A stretch of DNA of 64,000 nt from Brenneria populi (lineage in GTDB: Bacteria > Pseudomonadota > Gammaproteobacteria > Enterobacterales > Enterobacteriaceae): the NCBI RefSeq assembly GCF_036016195.1, contig NZ_JAYWTM010000001.1, positions 682,001 to 746,000 of the forward strand, given 5' to 3'. Every line of letters begins with the position of its first letter. Position 1 is the first letter of the stretch. Under the pieces are notes generated by a model. That model saw only the letters and a program-made list of their open reading frames with translations. It was not told the DNA's origin and made no database searches. This document shows positions 42,858 to 51,281 of the stretch, one piece after another. The position numbers were made by a program, and so were the translations under genes.

Positions 42858-44129
42858 ATGGCCTATTTCATTGATCGACGGCTAAACGGCAAAAATAAAA
42901 GCATGGTTAACCGCCAGCGCTTTCTGCGCCGTTACAAGTCGCAAATAAAACAGTCGATTGCCGAGGCCATTAACAAGCGTTCGGTGACTGATATCGAAAG
43001 TGGGGAGTCCGTTTCGATCCCCAATGGGGACATCAACGAACCGATGTTTCATCAGGGACGCGGCGGACGACGCCATCGTGTACACCCGGGAAACGATCAT
43101 TTTGTGCAGAACGATCGCGTCGAGCGGCCGCAGGGAGGCGGCGGCGGCTCGGGTCAGGGCGACGCCAGCAAGGATGGCGAGGGACAGGATGAGTTCGTCT
43201 TCCAGATCTCCAAGGACGAATATCTGGACCTGCTGTTTGAAGATTTGGCGCTGCCGAATCTGAAAAAAACGCAGCATCGCCAGCTCACCGAGTACAAAAC
43301 GCACCGCGCGGGATATACGGCCAACGGCGTTCCCGCCAACATCAGCGTGGTGCGCTCGCTGCAAAACTCCCTGGCCCGCCGTATGGCAATAACCGCGGGG
43401 AAACGCCGAGAGCTGCACGCCCTGGAGGAAGCGCTGGAGCAGCTGGAGCATACGGAACCGGTACAGCTGCTGGAAGAAGAGCGGCTGCGCCGGGATATCG
43501 CGGAGCTGCGTCAAAAGATTGCCCGCGTGCCGTTTATCGATACCTTCGACCTGCGCTACAAAAACTATGAGCGGCGGGCCGAGCCTTCCAGCCAGGCGGT
43601 GATGTTTTGCCTGATGGACGTCTCCGGCTCGATGGATCAGGCGACCAAGGATATGGCCAAACGCTTTTATATTCTGCTCTACCTGTTCCTCAGCAGAAGT
43701 TATAAAAACGTCGAAGTGGTCTATATTCGTCACCATACGCAGGCGAAGGAAGTCGATGAGCAAGAGTTTTTCTACTCCCAGGAAACGGGCGGCACTATCG
43801 TTTCCAGCGCCTTGAAGCTGATGGAGGAGGTGGTGCGCGAACGCTACGATCCGGCGCAGTGGAATATCTATGCGGCACAGGCGTCGGACGGCGATAACTG
43901 GGCCGACGATTCGCCGCTCTGTCACCAGATTCTGGCGAATCAGCTTCTGCCTATCGTGCGCTATTACAGCTATATTGAAATTACCCGGCGCTCGCATCAA
44001 ACACTGTGGCGCGAATATGAAATGTTACGCGATGAGTTTGATAACTTCGCCATGCAGCATATTCGCGATCAGGATGACATCTACCCGGTATTCAGAGAAC
44101 TGTTCCGCAAACAAACCGCCGGCCATTAG
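42858..44129 (+). CDS. yeaH: YeaH, UPF0229 partner of the YeaG kinase
   Basis: A 423-aa protein (E. coli 427). An N-terminal basic region (FIDRRLNGKNKSMVNRQRFL) is followed by the glycine-rich linker RPQGGGGGSGQGDASKDGEG. A C-terminal von Willebrand-A-like domain carries the MIDAS-type motif LMDVSGSMDQATKDMAKRFY. It is co-conserved with YeaG and SpoVR-type YcgB, whose gene is also nearby at 47058, but the molecular job is unknown. ATG at 42858 after GGGGGGAAG. Confidence 0.95.
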   Translation: MAYFIDRRLNGKNKSMVNRQRFLRRYKSQIKQSIAEAINKRSVTDIESGESVSIPNGDINEPMFHQGRGGRRHRVHPGNDHFVQNDRVERPQGGGGGSGQGDASKDGEGQDEFVFQISKDEYLDLLFEDLALPNLKKTQHRQLTEYKTHRAGYTANGVPANISVVRSLQNSLARRMAITAGKRRELHALEEALEQLEHTEPVQLLEEERLRRDIAELRQKIARVPFIDTFDLRYKNYERRAEPSSQAVMFCLMDVSGSMDQATKDMAKRFYILLYLFLSRSYKNVEVVYIRHHTQAKEVDEQEFFYSQETGGTIVSSALKLMEEVVRERYDPAQWNIYAAQASDGDNWADDSPLCHQILANQLLPIVRYYSYIEITRRSHQTLWREYEMLRDEFDNFAMQHIRDQDDIYPVFRELFRKQTAGH

Positions 44130-44137
44130 CATAATAT

Positions 44138-44174
44138 AAATCAGCCAGTTATCGCCTTTCTCTGGCTGATTTTA
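44138..44174 (+). terminator. yeaGH terminator
   Basis: AAATCAGCCA (44138-44147) pairs with TGGCTGATTT (44163-44172), ending the yeaGH operon. Confidence 0.8.
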
Positions 44175-44229
44175 TGTTGCCGCGCCCTTTTCTCCCTCCC
44201 CGACGCGCCCAGCGATTCCGCCCGTCCGC

Positions 44230-44250
44230 ATTAGTGACGCCGTCACTAAT
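44230..44250. promoter_or_regulatory. Perfect 21-bp palindrome upstream of the MFS gene
   Basis: ATTAGTGACG-C-CGTCACTAAT is an exact inverted repeat with 10-bp arms and a single central base, 70 bp before the MFS start. It is too symmetric and too short for a terminator without a T-run. It looks like a repressor operator of the TetR/MarR/GntR size class. No regulator gene lies beside it. Confidence 0.6.
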
Positions 44251-44319
44251 ATAACGCTTTCATTCCCTCCCGCCAGACATTACCCTAATGGAAACGTATA
44301 TTCAGGTTTCTGTTTTCCC

Positions 44320-45519
44320 ATGCAAAAATTTGTTCTGCTCTTGCTGGCGCTGGTATTGCTGGGGCCGCTAGGGATCGATATCTATTTACCGCTGATTCCC
44401 GCTATCGCTCAGGGATTGAATAGTCCCGAAGCGCTGATTCAATCAACCATCGCGCTTTTCATTATGGTTATGGGACTCGGCCAACTGGTCGCCGGCCCGC
44501 TGGTGGATAGGTACGGCCGGCGCCCTATGGCGTTAACCGGCGTGACGCTCTACATCATCGGAGCGATCATGGCGGCATTGGCATCCAGCGCCGCCCTTTT
44601 CGTGCTTTCCCGTCTCTTTCAGGGCGTCGCGGTCTGCTGCACCGCCGTCGCCATTTTCAGCAGCGTGCGCGATAGGCTGAACGGCGACGATGCCGCCCGA
44701 ACCTTCGGCTTTCTTAACGGGACGCTGAATATTGTGCCGGCTCTGGCGCCGTTGCTCGGCGGACTTCTGGCGGAAACCTTCGGCTGGCGAGCCCCCTTCT
44801 GGTTCCTGTCCGGCTACGGCGCGGCCATTCTGCTGTTAACCATCCTTTTTCTGCCGGAGACCAGGCCGGATTCCACATTGCCGATTCGGGGATTACCGCT
44901 GCGTCAATATCTGCGCATATTATCCGACTCGCGCTTTTTAGGCTTTGCCTTAGTCAACGCGGGCGCCATGGGCATGGCGCTGACCTATGTGACCTTTTCA
45001 TCCGCGGTATTGATGAATCAGGCCCGGTTAACCCCATTGCAATTTTCATTCGCCTTCGGCGGCAACGGCTTCTGGATCATGCTGGTCAGTTTCTTCGCCA
45101 ACCGGATTATTCGCCGCGTGGGCCGGCCGGCGTGCCTAAGCGTCGGGAGCCTGTTGATGGGCGCCGGATTTCTCAGCCTGACCCTGGGAGTTGCCCTGCT
45201 GCCGGCGCACTTGCAGAACACCTGGCCGAGCTATATGCTGCCGGTCGCGCTGGCCTGCGCGGGGCTGGCGTTTCTAATGGGGCCGGCCACCAGCTATGCG
45301 CTGGAGCCTTACGCCAATGAAGCGGGCATCGCCTCGGCGATGATCGGTTTTATTCAGATGGCCGGCGGCGCGACGCTGGGGCTGGCGGCCATGGCGTTAC
45401 CGCTGCCGGCGAAGATATCGCTGGCGGCGGTTATGCTATGCGCGGGTTTACTGGCCCTGCGGGCAAGGTTATTAACCCGCGGGCTGCAAGGCAGTATTAC
45501 CGAACTGTCCCGGAGTTAA
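44320..45519 (+). CDS. MFS drug-efflux transporter (Bcr/CflA-like)
   Basis: A 12-helix major facilitator of 399 aa, resembling the DHA1 drug:proton antiporters (Bcr, CflA, CmlA). The first helix has GPLGIDIYLPLIPAIAQGL, the D-x-Y-L-P motif of this group. Motif A in loop 2-3 is GPLVDRYGRRPMALTG and helix 4 carries RLFQGVAVCCTAVA. Motif C-like LNIVPALAPLLGGLLAETFG follows. I cannot name its substrate. It is not part of the E. coli order here. Its stop overlaps the convergent dadA stop within TTAA, and a palindrome sits upstream. Confidence 0.82.
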   Translation: MQKFVLLLLALVLLGPLGIDIYLPLIPAIAQGLNSPEALIQSTIALFIMVMGLGQLVAGPLVDRYGRRPMALTGVTLYIIGAIMAALASSAALFVLSRLFQGVAVCCTAVAIFSSVRDRLNGDDAARTFGFLNGTLNIVPALAPLLGGLLAETFGWRAPFWFLSGYGAAILLLTILFLPETRPDSTLPIRGLPLRQYLRILSDSRFLGFALVNAGAMGMALTYVTFSSAVLMNQARLTPLQFSFAFGGNGFWIMLVSFFANRIIRRVGRPACLSVGSLLMGAGFLSLTLGVALLPAHLQNTWPSYMLPVALACAGLAFLMGPATSYALEPYANEAGIASAMIGFIQMAGGATLGLAAMALPLPAKISLAAVMLCAGLLALRARLLTRGLQGSITELSRS

Positions 45520-46772
45520 ACTTTGGCATAACGGAATACGGATAAATCATCGGATTGAATATCCGGCGCGTTGCCCGAAATAATGTCGGCCAGCAGTTGT
45601 CCGGAGCCGCAGGCCATCGTCCACCCCAACGTGCCGTGCCCGGTGTTCAGATAGAGGTTTTTCAGCGGGGAGCGGCCGACCAGCGGCGTGCCGTCGGGCG
45701 TCATCGGGCGCAATCCGCTCCAGAACGTCGCCTGCTCCACCGGCCCCACGTTCGGGTAGAGATCGCGCACCACCATCTCCAGCGTCGCTCTCCGTTTCGC
45801 GTTCAGCCCGGTATCGAAACCGACGATTTCCGCCATCCCGCCGACGCGAATACGCCGGTCAAAACGCGTGATGGCGATTTTATAGGTTTCGTCCAGCACC
45901 GTGGAAACCGGCGCCGCGGCTTCATTGGTCAGCGGGATGGTCAGCGAGTATCCTTTGAGCGGATACACCGGAATACGGAACCAGTCACGCACCAGCCCCG
46001 TGGAATAGGCGCCGCAGGCCATGACGTAGGCGTCCGCCGTCAGCGTTTCACCGCTGCATTGCACGCCGCTAACCCGCGATCCCTCAACCTGCAGCCGGCC
46101 GATCTCCTGACCGAACTTAAATATAACGCCGGCCTGCGCCGCCATTTTCGCCAAATTCCGCGTGAACAGCTGACAGTCGCCCGTTTCATCGTTCGGCAGG
46201 CGCAGGCCGCCGGTAAGTTTATCCGCCGCGCCGGCCAAAGCCGGTTCGACCGTGGCCAACTGCCGCCTATCCAGCAATTGATAGGGGACGCCCGCCTCTT
46301 TTAACACCATAATATCGCGCACCGCATTTTCATACTGCTGTTCGGTGCGAAACAGTTGCAGCGTGCCGCCCTGCCGTCCCTCGTACTGAATGGCGGTTTT
46401 CCGGCGCAGCGCCTGCAGGCAATCCCGGCTATATTCGGCCAGTCTGACCATACGGGCCTTATTGACTTTATAGTGCCGACTATCGCAATTCAGCAGCATC
46501 TGCCACATCCATGCCAACTGCTCAGTCGAAAAGTCTGGCCGAATGGCCAGCGGAGCATGGCGTTGAAATAACCATTTGACGGCTTTTAACGGTATCCCCG
46601 GCGCCGCCCAGGGCGCAGAATAACCGGGGGATATCTGCCCTGCGTTACCGGCGCTGGTTTCAAGCGCCGGTTCCGGCTGCCTGTCGATCACCGTCACGTC
46701 ATGCCCGGCTTGCGCCAGATACCAGGCGGTACTCACACCAATAACGCCACTTCCCAGAATAGCAACCCGCAT
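45516..46772 (-). CDS. dadA: D-amino acid dehydrogenase small subunit DadA
   Basis: A membrane-associated FAD enzyme that oxidises D-alanine to pyruvate and ammonia, part of L-alanine catabolism. The 418-aa protein (E. coli 432) starts with the FAD fold MRVAILGSGVIGVSTAWYLA. It contains SAGNAGQISPGYSAPWAAPG, RQGGTLQLFRTEQQYENA, LKGYSLTIP and NTGHGTLGWTMACGSG. The C-terminus is about 14 aa shorter than in E. coli. The racemase gene dadX, normally directly downstream, is absent; the MFS gene occupies that place on the other strand. Confidence 0.95.
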   Translation of the reverse strand: MRVAILGSGVIGVSTAWYLAQAGHDVTVIDRQPEPALETSAGNAGQISPGYSAPWAAPGIPLKAVKWLFQRHAPLAIRPDFSTEQLAWMWQMLLNCDSRHYKVNKARMVRLAEYSRDCLQALRRKTAIQYEGRQGGTLQLFRTEQQYENAVRDIMVLKEAGVPYQLLDRRQLATVEPALAGAADKLTGGLRLPNDETGDCQLFTRNLAKMAAQAGVIFKFGQEIGRLQVEGSRVSGVQCSGETLTADAYVMACGAYSTGLVRDWFRIPVYPLKGYSLTIPLTNEAAAPVSTVLDETYKIAITRFDRRIRVGGMAEIVGFDTGLNAKRRATLEMVVRDLYPNVGPVEQATFWSGLRPMTPDGTPLVGRSPLKNLYLNTGHGTLGWTMACGSGQLLADIISGNAPDIQSDDLSVFRYAKV

Positions 46773-47057
46773 GCTTAATGCTCTCCGACAATTTTTACGA
46801 CCGGCCATGTAATATGCTGGCTAACCGGTTGTGTACTGGAATAAAAGTCTACTCTAGCATTTAGGTAAAAATTATCATCAGGCGTAGATATAGTATTTAT
46901 CTATTGTTCGTGGGCCGTAATAACGTCATATTATAGATAACGAGTCTGTAAATCTTTTCCGCCAACCCACCGTTTTTACGTCACTTTTATCAGATTGAGC
47001 TACGATTAATAATGTCTGTACGATCTGGTGCAGGCCGATCATGTAAGGGGCGCGCTG

Positions 47058-48593
47058 ATGGCTATATCGACTGATAACCCGGTAAAGAAAACTAATCGCC
47101 TGGATGACGGGCCAGACTGGTCGTTTGAGTTATTGCAAATCTATCTTGATGAAATAGATCGGGTAGCGAAGCTTTATCGTCTGGACACCTATCCTCATCA
47201 AATCGAAGTGATTACCTCTGAGCAGATGATGGATGCCTACTCCAGCATAGGCATGCCGATTAACTACGCCCACTGGTCATTCGGAAAAAAATTCATCGAG
47301 ACCGAGCAGCGCTACAAACACGGGCAGCAAGGGCTGGCTTACGAAATCGTCATTAACTCGGATCCCTGTATCGCTTATCTGATGGAAGAGAACACCATGC
47401 CCATGCAAGCGCTGGTCATGGCGCACGCCTGCTATGGACATAACTCGTTCTTCAAAGGCAACTATCTGTTCCGCAGTTGGACCGATGCCGGTTCCATCGT
47501 CGACTATCTGATCTTCGCGCGCCAATACATCGCGCAGTGTGAAGAGCGTTACGGCGTGGAAGAGGTTGAACGTCTGCTGGACTCTTGTCACGCGCTGATG
47601 AACTACGGCGTGGACCGCTACAAACGTCCGCAGAAGATCTCGCTGGAAGAGGAACAATCCCGGCAAAAGAGCCGCGAGGCTTATCTGCAAAGTCAAGTCA
47701 ACGAGCTGTGGAAGACGCTTCCTCGCCGCGAACCCGACATCGCGCACCAACGCTCCCAACGCTTCCCGCAGGAGCCGCAGGAAAACCTGCTCTACTTTAT
47801 GGAGAAGAACGCGCCGCTTCTGGAACCCTGGCAGCGTGAAATTCTGCGTATCGTACGCAAGGTCAGCCAATATTTTTATCCGCAAAAGCAAACGCAGGTG
47901 ATGAATGAGGGCTGGGCCACATTCTGGCACTACACCATTCTTAACCATTTATACGATGAAGGGCGGGTTTCCGAGCGTTTTATGCTGGAATTTCTGCATA
48001 GCCATACCAATGTGATTTACCAACCGCCGTACAACAGCCCTTACTACAGCGGGATCAATCCCTATGCGCTGGGCTTTGCGATGTTCCAGGACATCAAGCG
48101 TATCTGTCAGAACCCGACGGAAGAAGATCGTTACTGGTTCCCGGATATCGCCGGTAAAGACTGGCTGGATACGCTGCATTTCGCCATGCAGAACTTTAAG
48201 GATGAAAGCTTTATCAGCCAGTTCCTGTCGCCGAAAGTGATGCGCGATTTTCGCCTGTTTACCGTACTTGACGACGATAACAACAATTACCTTGAAATCG
48301 CGGCGATCCACAATGAAGAGGGCTACCGTTTAATCCGCCAGGAGCTGTCCGCGCAGTACAATTTGAGCCATCTTGAACCGAATATCCAGATTTGGAACGT
48401 CGATTTACGCGGCAATCGTTCATTAACGCTGCGCTATATCCCGCACAACCGCGCGCCGCTGGATAAAAGCAGTCATGAAGTGATGAAACATGTCCATCGT
48501 CTGTGGGGGTTTGAAGTCTTTATGGAGCAGGTGAACGACGACGGCAGCGTTGAACTGCTGGAGCGCTGCCCGCCGCGCAACGCTCCCGCCTAA
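47058..48593 (+). CDS. ycgB: SpoVR family protein YcgB
   Basis: A 511-aa protein (E. coli 510) of the SpoVR family, named for a Bacillus spore-cortex gene. In enterobacteria it belongs to the RpoS-type stress response with YeaG/YeaH. Strong family blocks: LYRLDTYPHQIEVITSEQMM, ALVMAHACYGHNSFFKGNYL, MNEGWATFWHYTILNHLYDE and FLHSHTNVIYQPPYNS. The His/Glu-rich motifs suggest metal binding, but no activity is shown. The ATG at 47058 gives the E. coli-like start. Divergent from dadA. Confidence 0.95.
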   Translation: MAISTDNPVKKTNRLDDGPDWSFELLQIYLDEIDRVAKLYRLDTYPHQIEVITSEQMMDAYSSIGMPINYAHWSFGKKFIETEQRYKHGQQGLAYEIVINSDPCIAYLMEENTMPMQALVMAHACYGHNSFFKGNYLFRSWTDAGSIVDYLIFARQYIAQCEERYGVEEVERLLDSCHALMNYGVDRYKRPQKISLEEEQSRQKSREAYLQSQVNELWKTLPRREPDIAHQRSQRFPQEPQENLLYFMEKNAPLLEPWQREILRIVRKVSQYFYPQKQTQVMNEGWATFWHYTILNHLYDEGRVSERFMLEFLHSHTNVIYQPPYNSPYYSGINPYALGFAMFQDIKRICQNPTEEDRYWFPDIAGKDWLDTLHFAMQNFKDESFISQFLSPKVMRDFRLFTVLDDDNNNYLEIAAIHNEEGYRLIRQELSAQYNLSHLEPNIQIWNVDLRGNRSLTLRYIPHNRAPLDKSSHEVMKHVHRLWGFEVFMEQVNDDGSVELLERCPPRNAPA

Positions 48594-48599
48594 TTTAAG

Positions 48600-48710
48600 T
48601 AATGCCGATCGTTTAAGCATTGAGATACGCGGGGCGGCCACCGGAGCGAGGCGTCCCTACCGGAACCGCCCCGGTGTTTCCCTAAAAACCGGCTTAAGTG
48701 AACGGCATTA
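48600..48710. repeat. Dispersed 111-bp element with terminal inverted repeats (copy 2)
   Basis: It begins TAATGCCGATCGTTTAAGC 7 bp after the ycgB stop and ends CTTAAGTGAACGGCATTA. It is the inverted, slightly diverged counterpart of 19615-19727. Ends are imperfect inverted repeats starting TAATGCCG. It contributes to the ycgB 3' UTR. Confidence 0.78.
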
Positions 48711-48768
48711 CGCTTAAATTGAAGGGGGCTGTTTCAAAACGTTGACAGTAGATCAACGTATACCGTAG

Positions 48769-48803
48769 GGGTATTCGGGCAACGGCCGGATACCCTTTCA
48801 TTT
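48769..48803 (+). terminator. Terminator between ycgB and fadR
   Basis: GGGTATTCGG (48769-48778) pairs with CCGGATACCC (48786-48795), one G-T pair, followed by TTTCATTTTT. The A-run needed for the other direction is absent. Confidence 0.75.
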
Positions 48804-49523
48804 TTAGCGATGGATTTCGGCGATATCGTGCGGAATCGCGCTGCGCATATTGTGCCAGATAGCGCCGCTTTCTTTGCCGTAATGCCGCACCACATCCAGA
48901 ACCTGCTCATATAATCCTTCCCGACACAGCGTTCTCAGCCGGCCATAGAAATCCAGCGCCAGCTTGCGCGCGTCGGGGTTGGAAAAGTAGTAACGTCCAA
49001 CGCGAATATACATCCCTTTCAGCCCGTTGAGGATCAGGCCGTAAATCGGATTACCGGACGCGAACGCCAGGCCGCGGAATACGTTGTAGTCGAGCTGGGC
49101 AAAAGCGTCCGCGTTATCCGCCACGGACTCGGTTTGCCTTAATACGTCATGCGTTTTTTCCGGGTGCTGCCGCAAGGCGGCGCGGATAAAAATAGCGGCG
49201 ATATTCGTCCGCACGGAGAGGAGATTGTCGATAAGTTGAGGCACGCTGTCGTGATCGAGGCGGGCCAGCGTTTCCAGAATATTCAGCCCCGACGTTTCCC
49301 AAAAGTTATTAATTTTTGTCGGTTTGCCGTGCTGAATAGTCAACCAGCCGTCGCGCGCCAGACGCTGCAGCACTTCTCTCAACGTGGTGCGCGTCACGCC
49401 AATCAGCTCGGAAAGTTCTCTTTCAGCCGGGAGAATCGACCCTGGCGGAAAGCGGTTATTCCATATACTTTCAATAATATACTCTTCCGCGAATCCAGCC
49501 GGACTTTGCGCCTTTATAACCAT
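48804..49523 (-). CDS. fadR: Fatty acid metabolism regulator FadR
   Basis: A GntR-family regulator of exactly the E. coli length (239 aa). It represses fad genes and activates fabA/fabB, and is released by long-chain acyl-CoA. The winged-helix domain (about residues 1-75) contains AERELSELIGVTRTTLREVL and WLTIQHGKPTKINNFWETSG. The acyl-CoA-binding helical domain follows. The ATG at 49521-49523 gives MVIKAQSPAGFAEEYIIESI, matching E. coli. fadD, a classical target, lies at 59878-61599. Confidence 0.97.
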   Translation of the reverse strand: MVIKAQSPAGFAEEYIIESIWNNRFPPGSILPAERELSELIGVTRTTLREVLQRLARDGWLTIQHGKPTKINNFWETSGLNILETLARLDHDSVPQLIDNLLSVRTNIAAIFIRAALRQHPEKTHDVLRQTESVADNADAFAQLDYNVFRGLAFASGNPIYGLILNGLKGMYIRVGRYYFSNPDARKLALDFYGRLRTLCREGLYEQVLDVVRHYGKESGAIWHNMRSAIPHDIAEIHR

Positions 49524-49943
49524 GAGTTGATATTCCGTAGCGATATTCACCGATAAAAGCCGAACTCATCATACCAGATGAGTCAGGCATGATATAGCGT
49601 TGCAACCGCGCGCAAAACACATTCAGACTAAAATTGTGATTGCCGACAACGCCGCCCGTCACGGCGTCGATATACTCTCGTGGGCTGGTTGTAAAAGAGC
49701 GCCGTCGGTTAAGCCGCGTCGGCAAATCCGTCGGTCATTGGCGATCGCAATCGTGTATAGTGGCCCAATGCGATGCAAAATCGGTCGCCAAGGACGACGT
49801 CAGATTAATGGTTGTTGAACCATTGCTGAATAAAGAAGAGAATCAACCCAATACCTACGATGTTTTGCACGGTGAAATAATGGTGGTGAAGCCGATTACG
49901 TTTACACTGCTGATTCGATCATTCTTAGCATGGAATACTTGTT
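49524..49943. other. Gap in place of nhaB between fadR and dsbB
   Basis: E. coli has the sodium/proton antiporter gene nhaB here. This 420-bp stretch shows no NhaB-like peptide in any frame I read. A promoter-like TATAGT near 49756 and an imperfect inverted repeat (TTGGCGATCG at 49739, CGGTCGCCAA at 49782) probably serve dsbB. A short frame reading into dsbB has no recognisable product. Confidence 0.5.
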
Positions 49944-50477
49944 ATGTTGCGATTTCTTAACCGTTGCTCACGCGGGCGCGGTGCCTGGTTGTTAATGGCA
50001 TTGACAGCCTTGATTTTGGAACTGGTCGCGCTTTATTTCCAGCATGTAATGCTGCTTAAGCCCTGCGTACTCTGTATTTATCAGCGCTGCGCGCTTTTCG
50101 GCGTGATGGGGGCCGGCCTATTGGGCGCCGTCGCGCCAGCCAGCCCGTTATTACGTTACCCCGCCATCGCGCTTTGGATATACAGCGCGTTTGCGGGACT
50201 CCGCCTGGCCTGGGAACATACCAATATCCAGCTTCATCCGTCGCCCTTCGCGACCTGCGACTTCTTTGTCAGCTTCCCGTCATGGCTGCCATTGGAAAAA
50301 TGGCTTCCCGCCGTATTCAACGCCTCAGGCGACTGCGCCGAACGGCAATGGCAGTTTCTGTCGTTGGAAATGCCGCAGTGGATGATAGGTATATTCGCGG
50401 CCTATCTGCTGGTTGCCGTGCTGGTATTGATTGCCCAGCCTTTTCGCCCGAAACGCCGCGATCTGTTCAGCCGTTAA
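49944..50477 (+). CDS. dsbB: Disulfide bond formation protein DsbB
   Basis: An inner-membrane quinone reductase that reoxidises periplasmic DsbA. The 177-aa protein (E. coli 176) has four helices and two periplasmic cysteine pairs: Cys41/Cys44 in KPCVLCIYQR and Cys105/Cys131 in FATCDFF and SGDCAERQW. It starts MLRFLNRCSRGRGAWLLMAL, close to E. coli. It is followed by a terminator. Confidence 0.97.
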   Translation: MLRFLNRCSRGRGAWLLMALTALILELVALYFQHVMLLKPCVLCIYQRCALFGVMGAGLLGAVAPASPLLRYPAIALWIYSAFAGLRLAWEHTNIQLHPSPFATCDFFVSFPSWLPLEKWLPAVFNASGDCAERQWQFLSLEMPQWMIGIFAAYLLVAVLVLIAQPFRPKRRDLFSR

Positions 50478-50498
50478 AGATCGGCCGCTCTGACGCAG

Positions 50499-50532
50499 AA
50501 AAAGCCCAGGAGAGCAATCCCGGGCTTTTTTT
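50499..50532 (+). terminator. dsbB terminator
   Basis: AAAAAGCCC (50499-50507) pairs with GGGCTTTTT (50522 onward), with a run of seven T. Confidence 0.85.
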
Positions 50533-50601
50533 ATGACGGGCTTCCTGACCGTCACCCTTTGGGCCGGCGGGACGACGCCCCGGCGCTATTCTCGTCTCCG
50601 G

Positions 50602-50799
50602 CTATTGCTGAGAGCCGTAAATATCCCGGTAGTGATCCAATCTCTCTTTGAAATATTGTCTTTTATCTAAAGGGATTTTTTCCGCAATTTCCTCAGCGTT
50701 AATCTGCTTTTTCTGGCTCTCCATGAAAGCTATGGTGGAAGCAGCAAAATCAGCGTACTGATCGCTGTATCCAAGAATCATCTTTTCAAAGTTAATCAT
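50602..50799 (-). CDS. Small charged protein, unrecognised
   Basis: A 65-aa soluble protein starting MINFEKMILGYSDQYADFAA, mostly alpha-helical by composition, with many Lys, Glu and Gln. A very good ribosome site, AGGGGGG, lies 4 bp before the ATG and codon use is ordinary, so I think it is real. I do not recognise its family. E. coli has other genes (umuDC, hlyE) between dsbB and ycgN. A companion small membrane-protein gene lies 242 bp upstream on the same strand. Confidence 0.6.
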   Translation of the reverse strand: MINFEKMILGYSDQYADFAASTIAFMESQKKQINAEEIAEKIPLDKRQYFKERLDHYRDIYGSQQ

Positions 50800-50873
50800 C
50801 TGCCCCCCCTTTTTTCGTCCATTGCTGTATTAAAAGTATACAACACCTATAGATTTTCACATGGGGAAAGCAA

Positions 50874-50904
50874 GCCGACTTTAACTTATCTGGCTAAAGT
50901 CGGC
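50874..50904 (-). terminator. Perfect 10-bp hairpin between two small genes
   Basis: GCCGACTTTA (50874-50883) pairs exactly with TAAAGTCGGC (50895-50904) around an 11-nt loop. It lies downstream of the 51042-51236 gene on the minus strand and before the 50602-50799 gene. Terminator for the first or leader structure of the second are both possible. Confidence 0.45.
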
Positions 50905-51041
50905 GGGTTTAAAATAAATATGTGACGGACGCTGGAAAACCGCGCGGCGGTGGGCCTTGCCAACTGTGATCGCATGCAAAAAAACCGTTTCGAACGCGCC
51001 GAAACATGATTACCGCCTTGATTTACCAGCGTTGCAAACTA

Positions 51042-51236
51042 CTATGGCGCGCCAGAATATATTTCAATCCCGATATATGCCAAATATCCGGCGATATAAC
51101 ACAGCGGGATCAAACACAAAATCATAAAAAATCTGGCGCCCGCGCTCTTACTTGAGCTAATGGCGCTCAATAGCGCCCAAATAGCAAACAGAACCACCAT
51201 AAGCGCTACGGCGCCGCCAATAATTACCATACCCAT
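51042..51236 (-). CDS. Small two-helix membrane protein, unrecognised
   Basis: A 64-aa protein starting MGMVIIGGAVALMVVLFAIW. The first helix covers about residues 3-25 and the second (FFMILCLIPLCYIAGYLAYI) about 36-57. A short SSSKSAGAR loop lies between. This is the pattern of small hydrophobic inner-membrane proteins. The start codon is weakly supported: a TTG five codons earlier is also possible. No family assigned. It lies 45 bp downstream of ycgN on the same strand. Confidence 0.5.
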   Translation of the reverse strand: MGMVIIGGAVALMVVLFAIWALLSAISSSKSAGARFFMILCLIPLCYIAGYLAYIGIEIYSGAP

Positions 51237-51281
51237 ACAAACGGCCTGCAAAAAGTGATGATGACCAACGCTCTGCGGTAA

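Noticed and set aside
42882..44000. 372-codon minus-strand frame opposite yeaH
   Set aside because: Antisense shadow of a conserved gene, with no recognisable motif.
49640..49960. 106-codon plus-strand frame running into dsbB
   Set aside because: No family resemblance; it overlaps the dsbB start and the dsbB promoter. No NhaB-like sequence is seen in it.
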